DNA of 45,537 bases. Source: Desulfamplus sp. (GTDB lineage Bacteria; Desulfobacterota; Desulfobacteria; Desulfobacterales; Desulfobacteraceae). The stretch lies in contig JADGBC010000004.1 of assembly GCA_015231705.1 (NCBI GenBank), forward strand, positions 5,087 through 50,623, given 5' to 3'. Shown here one piece after another: positions 34,138-43,332 of this stretch. Under the pieces are notes generated by a model. The model was not told the DNA's origin. It worked only from the letters and a program-made list of their open reading frames with translations, and searched no databases. The translations under genes and the position numbers were made by a program. Position 1 is the stretch's first letter, and every line of letters begins with the position of its first letter.

Positions 34138-36201
34138 TTATGCACCACGAATAAGCTGTATAATATCTGCTTTTGCGAGATCTTCCTCGCACTCTATGCC
34201 TTTTGCCATACAGATATCCATAAGTTCCGATTTGGTGAGTCTCATCAGCTGAATGACAGAAAGATCAGCGTCAGAGTCTGACTTGCCTTCCTGTTCCTGT
34301 CTATATTCAGAAGTTTCATCAGACTCCGGTTCATCAGATTCAGTCTCCTGAGATTCATCAACAGGACTCTTATCAAGATCATCTTCAGTCAGATCGCTCG
34401 CTTCGAGAATTTCAGCTTCCAGAATATCATCATCTGTTTCTGATATCAGCTCTTCAGATTCAGGCTCTTCTCCATCAGTACCATCCTCTTTTGTTTCAGA
34501 CTCAAGCTTGTCAAAAGAGACATCCACCGCCTTTTCCATAGAGTCATCAAGAGCTTCTTCATCCTGGTCTTCGAGAGCCTCTTCGTAAGAATCTTCTGCA
34601 ACGTCTTCATCCTGGTCTTCCAGAACGTCTTCATCAGAATCTTCAGCAACGTCTTCATCCGAGTCTTCCAGAACGTCTTCGTCAGAATCTTCAGCAACGT
34701 CTTCATCCTGGTCTTCCAGAACGTCTTCGTCAGAATCTTCTGCAACTTCTTCATCCGAGTCTTCCAGAGTGTCTTCGTCAGAATCTTCTGCAACTTCTTC
34801 ATCCGAGTCTTCCAGAACGTCTTCGTCAGAATCTTCAGCAACTTCTTCATCCGAGTCTTCCAGAACATCTTCGTTAGAATCTTCTACACTCTCATCCCCA
34901 CTCTCTCCAATGAGATCTTCAGCATCAATGTCAGCAAGAGGAGATTCAATATCCTGATCGCCGTCAATCTGACTCATTCTTTGGTCCTGCCACCACTGTT
35001 TAAGCTCCAGGACAGCGTGAGATAGAGCACTGCTTCCGGCATTGACATCAAACTCAATCTCCTCTCCGGTAATTGATCTGATAGCTTCCAGAGCTTTTTC
35101 CCTGATTTCAAGATCCTTATCCCCCAGAACTTTAATCAGAGGAAGTACAGAAGATTCATCCTTGAGATTTGCAAGGGCTGAAACAGCAGCCTTCCTCACT
35201 CTGGCCTCCTCATCAATCAGACATTGAGATACAGCAGGTACGGCATCTTCAGGGTCTTTCCATCCGATAAAGGTGAGTGCTGTTCTTCTTACTTCAGGGT
35301 GGTCATCTCTTAGAGCCTCAATGAGCAATGGCATTGAGACATCATCATCCGCAAGTTTAAAAAGTCCCCGAAGGCATCCAATCCGCACACGATATTTTAA
35401 AGATTTGACCTCTTTTTTAAAGAGAGGAATAGCACGCACGTCACCGATACTTATAAGGGAGCTGATAATCTCGGAAACAAGATCAGGGTCATCATATCGT
35501 ACCGCATCCATCAGAATTGGAACAGCAGCCTCATTTCCTATCTTTCCAAGCTCGGCAGCAGCAAGATATTTGATCTCCATCTCATTATCAAGAAGATCAT
35601 GTGCAACCTTATAGAAAATCTCCTCTTCAGAGCGGGACTCAAACACACCGGTTTTAACCGCGACGTTAATGGCATTTTCCACAACCTTATTGATCTGGTC
35701 AACAGAGGCCTTCTCTTTTCGTACCTTCTCCTTGAGTTTTACAAACGCGGCCTCTTTTTTCATCTCTTTCTGTCTTATTTTTGCTGCGATTTTCTCCTCT
35801 TTGATTTCAACAATACGATTTTTGAGCCTGTTGATCTCTTTTTCATGCTCTTTGACATCTGAAAGAAGTTTTTTGAGTGCCTCTGACTCTACAAGAGTAT
35901 CGCCTTCAGAACTTTTTGCACCCTCTTTACCTATTTCAAAATAGAGCATCTTGATCTGTTTTTCATATTCGGAGATCTTGTTTTCAAGAGTGCCTATCTC
36001 CCCTGTTTTTATAAGACCGAGCCCTTTGGTAAACATACCTCTGGGCACAGGTTTAAATTCAGGGACTTTTTTTACAACTGCCCACACTTTACCCAGACCA
36101 CTTGCAGTTGCATCATAAGCCCATACAGTTGAACTGCCTGCTGCATTAAGCATACTTGCAAACATGTTTCTTGCTTTTGTTTCACCGATCTCGTCTTTCA
36201 T
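34138..36201 (-). CDS. HEAT-repeat scaffold with acidic octapeptide repeats
   Basis: 687 residues from ATG 36201 (AGGAGG nine bases before it). Order: N-terminal region with a mild hydrophobic stretch (about 10-60), coiled coil (about 70-165), at least five HEAT repeats (about 200-385; for example IKYLAAAELGKIGNEAAVPIL and VRKAAVSALANLKDESSVLP, seen in part), then an extremely acidic region of 14 exact-length octapeptides (L/A-E-D-S-D-E-D-V type) plus a degenerate fifteenth, more acidic sequence, and a C-terminal 35-residue SAP/Rho-N-like helix pair (LTKSELMDICMAKGIECEED). HEAT repeats bind protein partners. In Magnetospirillum, the acidic repeat protein MamJ ties magnetosomes to MamK; this unrelated protein could play that part here (inference). 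Confidence 0.85.
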   Translation of the reverse strand: MKDEIGETKARNMFASMLNAAGSSTVWAYDATASGLGKVWAVVKKVPEFKPVPRGMFTKGLGLIKTGEIGTLENKISEYEKQIKMLYFEIGKEGAKSSEGDTLVESEALKKLLSDVKEHEKEINRLKNRIVEIKEEKIAAKIRQKEMKKEAAFVKLKEKVRKEKASVDQINKVVENAINVAVKTGVFESRSEEEIFYKVAHDLLDNEMEIKYLAAAELGKIGNEAAVPILMDAVRYDDPDLVSEIISSLISIGDVRAIPLFKKEVKSLKYRVRIGCLRGLFKLADDDVSMPLLIEALRDDHPEVRRTALTFIGWKDPEDAVPAVSQCLIDEEARVRKAAVSALANLKDESSVLPLIKVLGDKDLEIREKALEAIRSITGEEIEFDVNAGSSALSHAVLELKQWWQDQRMSQIDGDQDIESPLADIDAEDLIGESGDESVEDSNEDVLEDSDEEVAEDSDEDVLEDSDEEVAEDSDEDTLEDSDEEVAEDSDEDVLEDQDEDVAEDSDEDVLEDSDEDVAEDSDEDVLEDQDEDVAEDSYEEALEDQDEEALDDSMEKAVDVSFDKLESETKEDGTDGEEPESEELISETDDDILEAEILEASDLTEDDLDKSPVDESQETESDEPESDETSEYRQEQEGKSDSDADLSVIQLMRLTKSELMDICMAKGIECEEDLAKADIIQLIRGA
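34552..34887 (-). repeat. Fourteen 24-base tandem units encoding acidic octapeptides
   Basis: 336 bases, all units 24 bases, alternating L-E-D-x-D-E and A-E-D-S-D-E types so that a 48-base higher-order period is also visible; a fifteenth, diverged unit is at 34528-34551. Near-identity of several units at the DNA level points to recent expansion. Confidence 0.92.
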
Positions 36202-36283
36202 CTGAAACATCCTCCTCATTAACAATTGTTGTCCGGTATTTTATTAGTTCTCATCTCAATTTTCATAGCGTTCTGAATCTTGA

Positions 36284-37483
36284 TCATGGTTCTAAAAAGA
36301 GAGAATTGACACTATTGTCAAACTTTTCAATCTGGCTATTGAAATCTTTATAAATGGATTTAAGCCTGTCATTTGTTGAGTATAAATCTGATTTTATGGT
36401 ACTGACGGTTTCAAACATGGATTTGTTGATACTGTTTTCAGCTTTTGTCTGCCGGATCATGGTGTTGATCTTCTTCAATTCTTCTTCAATTTTATCAATT
36501 TTATCAATTTTAAGCTTTAATGCCAGAAGCCTCTGATACCTGTCATCAATTTCAGCAAGCAGCTCCTGTTGAGTTAAAATAGAACCATCTAAATCTTTAA
36601 TCTCAATAGAGACCATGCTGATCATTTCAACAAGATCAATCTTTTTCTGCTTGATCTCTCGATGTTTACTGCGAAGCTCTTCAAGTTCCGAAAAAAGTGT
36701 GGATTCATGAAGTAGAGCATTCGCTATAACTCTCCTTGACTCTCTTTCAAGAGAATTTCTCTCCGGTAAGATCAGCTTTTGATAATCCTCTTCCTTAGCA
36801 ATAATATGCTCAATCTCCATGATCTGCTCTGTAACACTAACAATCTGAGATTCAATTTCGTCATAATAGTTCTGAATACACTGTTCGAAATTGACAGAAA
36901 GATCATCAATAAGATCAAGATTATACCCCTGGGGCAATATCCCGTATAGAAGCCCCTTTGTCTCTCTCATAATGGAGAGCTCTTGTTCCAGGCCTGATAG
37001 TTCAACATCTATTATGTTGGCAGATTCATCCAGCTCAGATCTCTTTTCACTGATTTGTACCCACTCCTCTTCAAGTGGTTGCAGTTCCTGGTTCAGTGCA
37101 TCAATACCTTTTCTGGTTTCAAGCATAGCACGTTTAAGTTCCGGTAGTTCCGAAAGTCTGTTTTGAAGTTCTGTCTCAAGCTGATTGAGATCAGAAAAAC
37201 CGGAAAAATTTCTGTTTCTATCCTTGAGCACAGATGACAACTCAGATTTGGAGGCACTCATTTTTGAATCAAGCAAAGTTATTGCAGAATAGATCTGATG
37301 AATCTGTTTTTGCATCATTGAAATTTTACTGGTTAAAAAAACGATCTCCTGTTCTCTGTTCTGAATCTCATATGCAAGGAGAAGTCTGTTCTTTTTTTCG
37401 CTCTTTTCCGCATTCATCTTTTCAATTGTTTTAGTTATATTCTGTTGATCGGGATCAAATGAGCTGGCATGGAATTTGTGCAT
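36284..37483 (-). CDS. Coiled-coil protein 4 of the magnetosome block
   Basis: 399 residues, SMC-like long coiled coil over most of its length (LLAYEIQNREQEIVFLTSKI, LNQLETELQNRLSELPELKR, IDKIDKIEEELKKINTMIRQ) with a possible hinge of non-coiled residues near 190-205 (LLYGILPQGYNLDLID). No ATPase motif or membrane segment. Strong ribosome site CAGGAGATAATAA before ATG 37483, 15 bases after the preceding coiled-coil gene. The two are likely partners, perhaps a heteromeric rod. Function unknown. Confidence 0.8.
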   Translation of the reverse strand: MHKFHASSFDPDQQNITKTIEKMNAEKSEKKNRLLLAYEIQNREQEIVFLTSKISMMQKQIHQIYSAITLLDSKMSASKSELSSVLKDRNRNFSGFSDLNQLETELQNRLSELPELKRAMLETRKGIDALNQELQPLEEEWVQISEKRSELDESANIIDVELSGLEQELSIMRETKGLLYGILPQGYNLDLIDDLSVNFEQCIQNYYDEIESQIVSVTEQIMEIEHIIAKEEDYQKLILPERNSLERESRRVIANALLHESTLFSELEELRSKHREIKQKKIDLVEMISMVSIEIKDLDGSILTQQELLAEIDDRYQRLLALKLKIDKIDKIEEELKKINTMIRQTKAENSINKSMFETVSTIKSDLYSTNDRLKSIYKDFNSQIEKFDNSVNSLFLEP

Positions 37484-37498
37484 TTATTATCTCCTGTT

Positions 37499-38524
37499 TT
37501 ATCCCCTGGCAAGTTCCAGTAAACCCGTCTCAAGGCTCTCAAGCCTCTGCCAGATAATATCCTGATTCTCTTCAAGAGCAGCATTTTCAACCATTATCTT
37601 CAAAATGTCATCAAGATCACCTCTCTGCTGTTCCGAGAGTTTTTGAAAATCAATTTTGTTCTGATTGAGTTCAGATAACGCTCCGTCCATTTTCAGAAGA
37701 TTATCATCTGATATGGATATAATGTTATCTTGCACGGATTCAATCCGTGCAGTAATGGCATTCAATAGCTCCCTTTTATTGAGCACTTCAGTTTGAAGTT
37801 CCGCATATTTTGTGCCAAGGGATTGATATTCAGTCTCATTTTCCGGAATAGATTCCTTGAGTGTTTTCATTTCACCAACATGATCAAGTCGGGTTTTAAA
37901 CATATCAATACTATTGAGAATCTCTTTTGTCTCTTTTTTTAAAGCTGCAAGACGCCCCTTGGCAGCAGAGCGTTCTGTAAGAGTTGTAATAAATACTTCA
38001 TTGATCTCCTTGGCTTTTTTTTCAAATTCATCTCTTTCAATAGATGTCTCGGATAAAAACTTGGAGATTTCATCAGAGAGGACTTTTTTTTCCTTTCGAA
38101 GCTTCAGAAGCTTCTTTTTGTTTGTCCTGCTCGAATGTGAGAGAGTTTCAATCTCTTTTGACGAGTCGGGAATGGCTGCCATCAACTCATTGAATCTGTT
38201 TTGCAGATTTTTTTTTCTCCCTTTCAACTCAACCAGGATTGACTGTTTTTTTTCAATACCACCTTTTAACAGCGTCAAAGCATCCTGCATGTCAGTGTGC
38301 TTTTTATTCAGCAGGAAGTTTTTGTTTCTGTTCTCCTTGATTTTCCTGTCAATCAACGCGATTTCGGTATTCAGTCTGGACAGCTTTTCTCTCTTTTCTT
38401 TCAGAACAGAATCCAGACGAATAAATTGATTATAGCGGTCCTCATATTCCCTGAGGGTCTCTTTACGTTTTTTCTGCAAGTCTGAAATGGTTGATAACCA
38501 GATATTTTCAAAGCTGTCTAACAT
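37499..38524 (-). CDS. Coiled-coil protein 5 of the magnetosome block
   Basis: 341 residues. Starts MLDSFENIWLSTISDLQKKR, then nearly uninterrupted coiled coil (KEKREKLSRLNTEIALIDRK, AAKGRLAALKKETKEILNSI), ending LESLETGLLELARG. Ribosome site AGGGAGAGACC before ATG 38524. Similar in composition to the gene after it, possibly an old duplication with strong divergence. First coiled-coil gene after the toxin-antitoxin pair. Function unknown; likely structural. Confidence 0.8.
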   Translation of the reverse strand: MLDSFENIWLSTISDLQKKRKETLREYEDRYNQFIRLDSVLKEKREKLSRLNTEIALIDRKIKENRNKNFLLNKKHTDMQDALTLLKGGIEKKQSILVELKGRKKNLQNRFNELMAAIPDSSKEIETLSHSSRTNKKKLLKLRKEKKVLSDEISKFLSETSIERDEFEKKAKEINEVFITTLTERSAAKGRLAALKKETKEILNSIDMFKTRLDHVGEMKTLKESIPENETEYQSLGTKYAELQTEVLNKRELLNAITARIESVQDNIISISDDNLLKMDGALSELNQNKIDFQKLSEQQRGDLDDILKIMVENAALEENQDIIWQRLESLETGLLELARG

Positions 38525-38623
38525 GGTCTCTCCCTGAAAAATCTTAAGATTGATACATCATATAATGTTTGATAGCGTTTTGCATTGATAGTATAGGGGG
38601 CTGGAGTATTTTCAAGCATAATT

Positions 38624-38878
38624 TCATGCAAGCAGCTTGTCGTATTCTGCATGAGTACCAATCCAAACCCAAAGAAAACCGCTTTCAATTGGCGTTGCCA
38701 ATGCACGATAATGCAACCCGATACGAACAGACCAAATTTTACCGACTTTCTTGAACTGCAACGAAGGGTGAAAAGAATTCTCCTTCAATAGTGCAAAGTT
38801 CTTGTCGGCAAGAATACGAATATCTATTGAAAGACATTCATAGCAAGTCCAGAAGCTGGATGTCGTCTTGTGTTTCAA
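38624..38878 (-). CDS. Toxin of type II system, RelE/ParE-fold
   Basis: 84 residues. RelE/ParE-like pattern: FHPSLQFKKVGKIWSVRIGLHYRALA (shown in part: KIWSVRIGLHYRAL), then GFLWVWIGTHAEYDKLL, where the H-x-E-Y-D-K-L-L ending is common in this group. Such toxins cut mRNA at the ribosome or poison gyrase; which one cannot be told. Its ATG overlaps the antitoxin's last four bases, the classic arrangement. It lies between two magnetosome coiled-coil genes in the same direction. Confidence 0.82.
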   Translation of the reverse strand: MKHKTTSSFWTCYECLSIDIRILADKNFALLKENSFHPSLQFKKVGKIWSVRIGLHYRALATPIESGFLWVWIGTHAEYDKLLA

Positions 38879-39075
38879 AGATCGCTTGTTCTTCCGGAAT
38901 TATGCTCCACAAGTGCCGCATTGATAAGGAAATCAAGTTTGCCATTATTAGAATCTGCCTCAAGTTTTTTATCCCAACGATTCTGATCAAATTCGATAAA
39001 CCATTCACGGAGCTTTGAAAATGAGTCATCATCCAACTCTGCAATATACTGTTCCAATAGTTCGACTTGAGTCAT
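38875..39075 (-). CDS. Antitoxin of type II system
   Basis: 66 residues, first gene of the pair. Pattern I-A-E-L-D-x-x-S-F-x-K-L-R-E-W-F-I-E-F-D followed by WDKKLEADSNNGKLDFLINA and the ending EHNSGRTSDL, a small antitoxin type commonly paired with RelE/ParE-fold toxins. Ribosome site AAGGAGAATGTTGTT before ATG 39075. Binds and neutralises the adjacent toxin and probably represses the pair. Confidence 0.82.
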   Translation of the reverse strand: MTQVELLEQYIAELDDDSFSKLREWFIEFDQNRWDKKLEADSNNGKLDFLINAALVEHNSGRTSDL

Positions 39076-39172
39076 AACAACATTCTCCTTTGTGTGATTA
39101 TTTTTTTGTTCAAAAATTTCAATACGGCAATAATGGGAACGTTAAGATGCTTATATTTTTTTCGACATTGTT

Positions 39173-40561
39173 CTAAAGAGTATTTTGCCACTGCTCCATG
39201 AGTCTTTCATATTTTTGATCCACCTTGGCTTTCTCTTTAGCCGCAGCTTCGGCAAGTGCTACAGCCTCATCAAGCTGATTTTCCAGGGCTGATATCTGCT
39301 TTGCCAGTTTTTCTACTTCAAGTTTTGCACTGTTTTCAGCATCCTGAAGTTTAGCAAGTAATTTTTTCTTCTCTGTACCTTCTTTTTCTGCTAAAAGCAG
39401 TGCCTGGTCTCTCTCTCTCTCCGCCTGTGTGGATGCGGCCACGGCATCTTCTTTTTGTGCTTGAGCTTTTTTTGCGTTGCTTAACGCTCTGTCTCTCTCC
39501 ATTGTAATCTGTTCGTTCTGGATCTCTACTGCATCCTTTTCCGACTCAGCTTTTTGAAGAGCTTTGAGAGCCTTATCCTTTTCCTCTTGAACTTTTTCTG
39601 ACTTTTTCAGTGCATCCTCTTTTTCAGCCATTGCGGCCTTGATTGCCTCTTCCTTTTGGGTTGTGGCAGCTTTTATGGCCTCTTCCTTTTGAGTTGCGGC
39701 AGCTCTTATGGCCTCTTCCTTTTCAGCCATGGCACTTTTAACAGCAGCGTCTTTTTCAGCCATTGCGGCCTTGATTGCCTCTTCCTTTTGAGTTGCGGCA
39801 GCTCTTATGGCCTCTTCCTTTTCAGCCATGGCACTTTTAACGGCAGCGTCTTTTTCTGCTTCAGCTCTTTTTACTGCTTCCAGAGCCTTTTCTTTATCTT
39901 TTTGAGCATTTGCAGCTTTTTTCAAAGCCTCTTCTTTTTCAGTTTTTGCGATTGAAGCATCTTTAAGAGCGTGCTCTTTTTCTTCCAGAGCTTTTGCGGC
40001 TTTTTCGAGTGCCTTTGCTTTTTCCGATTCAGCTTCCTTTGCCTTCAAGAGGGCTTGAGCTTTCTCCGACTCAGATTTTTCAGCCTGAATCAAAGCATCC
40101 TCAGTCACCTTCATGGATCTTTGAAGCTCTTTTTCCAGATTCTCGATCTCCTGCATCTGTTCAGTAGCTCTGCTCTGCATTTTAGCTATCTGTTCATTTA
40201 ACAGCTTGAGAATTGCATCGTGCTTCTGCCTGGACTCTTTTATTATCTTGTCATGAACCGGTAATCTGGCTTTTAAGTCAATCTTCAGATTATTTATCAT
40301 TTGATGGAGTTTAACACCCATCTCCGCATTTTTTCTTTCAACCATCTCTTTTGAACTTTTTATTTCAGTAACAGAAGAGATAGCGGGCAGAAGGTAGTCA
40401 GTTAAAATAATATCATAATTATATTGAACGGCCTTTCTGGAAGCCTCCTCTGAATTTTCTACCATGGTCACATTGTAGTGATGGGAAAAGAGTTCATATA
40501 TATCGTCTTTACCTTCAGGGCTGTCTGCTAAAATCATAATTGTTTTTTTATCGTCAGGCAT
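39173..40561 (-). CDS. Partial receiver domain fused to a long Ala/Lys/Glu coiled coil
   Basis: 462 residues. The first 70 or so look like the first half of a response-regulator receiver (IMILADSPEGKDDIYELF, then YDIILTDYLLP with an Asp at the phosphoacceptor place); the second half of the domain, including the conserved Thr and Lys, is missing. The rest is coiled coil dominated by 11-residue units of the type E-K-E-E-A-I-K-A-A-x-x, which favour a right-handed or straight hendecad rod. Units at 39724-39822 and from 39823 repeat with a 99-base period. Good ribosome site (GAGGTGGGAAT) before ATG 40561. Probably structural, perhaps anchored through the receiver-like head. Upstream in the operon is the small 115-residue protein. 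Confidence 0.8.
   Translation of the reverse strand: MPDDKKTIMILADSPEGKDDIYELFSHHYNVTMVENSEEASRKAVQYNYDIILTDYLLPAISSVTEIKSSKEMVERKNAEMGVKLHQMINNLKIDLKARLPVHDKIIKESRQKHDAILKLLNEQIAKMQSRATEQMQEIENLEKELQRSMKVTEDALIQAEKSESEKAQALLKAKEAESEKAKALEKAAKALEEKEHALKDASIAKTEKEEALKKAANAQKDKEKALEAVKRAEAEKDAAVKSAMAEKEEAIRAAATQKEEAIKAAMAEKDAAVKSAMAEKEEAIRAAATQKEEAIKAATTQKEEAIKAAMAEKEDALKKSEKVQEEKDKALKALQKAESEKDAVEIQNEQITMERDRALSNAKKAQAQKEDAVAASTQAERERDQALLLAEKEGTEKKKLLAKLQDAENSAKLEVEKLAKQISALENQLDEAVALAEAAAKEKAKVDQKYERLMEQWQNTL
39620..39880 (-). repeat. 33-base units with a 99-base higher-order duplication
   Basis: About eight 33-base units encoding 11-residue blocks. CAGCCATGGCACTTTTAAC recurs at 39724 and 39823, exactly 99 bases apart, showing duplication of three-unit blocks. 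Confidence 0.85.
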
Positions 40562-40738
40562 ATTCCCACCTCAGTTACAGTTAATAATTTTTATGAGTGA
40601 CAGGAGTGAATTTGAATTTTGGCTATCAACTTTTTAGATTTGTATCTAATTTTGGGCACCCTTCATTCAGCTCTCTGTTAATTAAGAGAGATGGCCAGGG
40701 GATGCGGAAAATGGAGAAAACGATCTGCTCCGAAGTTT

Positions 40739-41086
40739 CTAAGCACACTGCTCTTTCATATCTTTTTTCGGATAAAGTCTCTCTTCTCTCTCGTAGATAC
40801 TTGCATTAATGTTGTCTTCTATTATTCCAAGCTCTGTAAAGAGTGTTGAGAGCTCTTCATCTTCAAAAATTTCAAGCTCTGGAGAACGCTCTTTTATTTT
40901 AACAACTCTTTGACCGATCTCTTTTTGAAGTTTTACCTTTTTGCACTTAAGTTCATGAATGTTGTAGGTCAGGGAGATCCCCTTAGTGGAAGAGAGTGCC
41001 GCACTCCACAATTTATCCAGAGCATTAACCACAATATCTCCAAGATGAGTCATTGTATATCTTACGCCTTTTTCCTCGTTTTCCAT
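40739..41086 (-). CDS. Small helical protein after mamK
   Basis: 115 residues, starting at ATG 41086, which has AAAAAAGGAGGATAAT directly before it (the frame extends to 41110 but those codons form the ribosome site). Mostly helical and charged; the middle reads ISLTYNIHELKCKKVKLQKE and the end IIEDNINASIYEREERLYPK. It lies between mamK and the receiver/coiled-coil gene. Similar in style to the 158-residue protein upstream of mamK (short helical, basic middle). I do not recognise a family. Confidence 0.75.
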   Translation of the reverse strand: MENEEKGVRYTMTHLGDIVVNALDKLWSAALSSTKGISLTYNIHELKCKKVKLQKEIGQRVVKIKERSPELEIFEDEELSTLFTELGIIEDNINASIYEREERLYPKKDMKEQCA

Positions 41087-41119
41087 ATTATCCTCCTTTT
41101 TTAAGTTCATGATCTTGCT

Positions 41120-41213
41120 TTTTGTATGAAGGTCTCTTTAAATAGCAGTGATTATATGACTTTAATTCTTCGTTGTGGCCGTAAGCAAATACCTTGCTCC
41201 GCGTGCCGGTTAT
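41120..41213 (+). repeat. Dispersed repeat family A, copy 3
   Basis: TTTTGTATGAAGGTCTCTTT, AATAGCAGTGATTATATGAC, TTCTTCGTTGTGGCC, ending GCTCCGCGTGCCGGTTAT. It lies in the gap between mamK and the 115-residue gene, ahead of that gene's ribosome site on the minus strand. Confidence 0.85.
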
Positions 41214-41268
41214 CGGGTATGTTCTTTTGACTGACCATTCTGGTTGTTCCGGTTTTTACGGACCTAAA

Positions 41269-42370
<1,102 letters not shown>

Positions 42371-42407
42371 TTTTATAGAATCTCTCCTGTAAAATTGCTC
42401 ATGTCGC

Positions 42408-42884
42408 TTATTTTTCTCTTAACGCCCTGTTCTCATTTACAATGGCAAGCAGCAATGAGCTTTTTTGCTCTGTAAGTATTTTGTGTTGTTTTACGGTGTT
42501 CCTGGCAGAGGAGACACCCACGCCACTTTTTTCAATAGATGCGAGCTGTTTTTCAATCTGGACGATCTTCTCTTCAAGCACTCTTATTTTATCATCATGG
42601 AGGCTCTTTGCATTCAGGATGCTCTCCTGAACGGCCTTTTGCTGAAGCTCCAGTATCTCCTGAACGGCCTTTTGCTCAAGCTGCTGTTTCTCCTGAAGTG
42701 CTTCTGATTTTCTTTTTTTAAAGCAGACAAATGGTTTTGAAACAACATTAACAACAGGTGATGTTATTTTTTTAATACCGGACATTACGGCAGAGGAGCT
42801 TCGATTTATATAACTTATTGATACTCTGCCTGCGTATTCAAATGTTGCTGCACTGTATTTTCCTGCCGTTGCAATAGTAGCCAT
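42408..42884 (-). CDS. Short coiled-coil protein upstream of mamK
   Basis: 158 residues. I start at ATG 42884, which has AAAAGAGGTGAGTTT before it; a TTG ten codons earlier is unlikely. The N-terminus is uncharged (MATIATAGKYSAATFEYAGR), a basic hinge follows (CFKKRKS), then coiled coil with a repeated Q-Q-K-A-V-Q-E block (13-residue duplication: LEQKAVQEILELQQKAVQES) and a Lys/Gln-rich end. Lies 37 bases before mamK in the same direction, so probably co-transcribed and possibly a MamK partner. Not recognised as a known family. Confidence 0.78.
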   Translation of the reverse strand: MATIATAGKYSAATFEYAGRVSISYINRSSSAVMSGIKKITSPVVNVVSKPFVCFKKRKSEALQEKQQLEQKAVQEILELQQKAVQESILNAKSLHDDKIRVLEEKIVQIEKQLASIEKSGVGVSSARNTVKQHKILTEQKSSLLLAIVNENRALREK

Positions 42885-42997
42885 AAACTCACCTCTTTTT
42901 AAGTACCTGCTCAAAAATCATGCAACCATCCAGATTTAAAAACAAATCTTCCTGAAAATATGGTGCATAACACTATATTTAAAACAGACTGTTTTTT

Positions 42998-43034
42998 CAA
43001 TAGCTAATATGTTTCCTGTCAACAGTAGCTATTG
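42998..43034. promoter_or_regulatory. 9-bp inverted repeat upstream of the mamK operon
   Basis: CAATAGCTA (42998-43006) and TAGCTATTG (43026-43034), exact inverted repeats 19 bases apart, about 115-150 bases upstream of the first coiled-coil gene and in the region between it and the divergent ferredoxin gene. Could be an operator. The 448-base divergent gap otherwise holds the family A copy and AT-rich sequence with no confident promoter. Confidence 0.45.
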
Positions 43035-43066
43035 TTCAATACGATGCAAGCTGAGTGATCTTTCCT

Positions 43067-43163
43067 ATAACCGGCACGGCCGGAGCGGGATATTGGCTCT
43101 CGACCACAACGAAAAATGAAAGTCTTATAATCACTGCTATTCAAAGAGAATTTTACATAAAAA
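43067..43163 (-). repeat. Dispersed repeat family A, inverted copy
   Basis: On the minus strand it reads TTATGTAAAATTCTC, AATAGCAGTGATTATAAG, CATTTTTCGTTGTGG, then GAGAGCCAATATCCCGCTCC and GGCCGTGCCGGTTAT, nearly the same as copy 1. In the divergent gap between the ferredoxin and the mamK operon. Confidence 0.87.
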
Positions 43164-43332
43164 ACATAACCAATTTGGCAAAAGAGTTGTCAGACAATCG
43201 TTGAAGAATAATATTGACTCTGATCATATCTCTACTGTAATCAGTCAGTAGTATCTTAATAACCTGAGTATCTTTAGAGCCTGTTTAAATATTGAGGCTC
43301 TAAGATTGTTGTCAAACCCGGAAAAATTTTTT

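Noticed and set aside
34446-34868. Long antisense/shifted frame across the acidic repeats
   Set aside because: A by-product of the 24-base repeat, which keeps other frames open; no start signal.
34552-34887. 24-base repeats as CRISPR
   Set aside because: Tandem without spacers and exactly in the reading frame of the HEAT protein.
43214-43243. TTGACT/TAATCA as a sigma-70 promoter for the ferredoxin
   Set aside because: The -10 is poor and the leader would be long; not strong enough to list.
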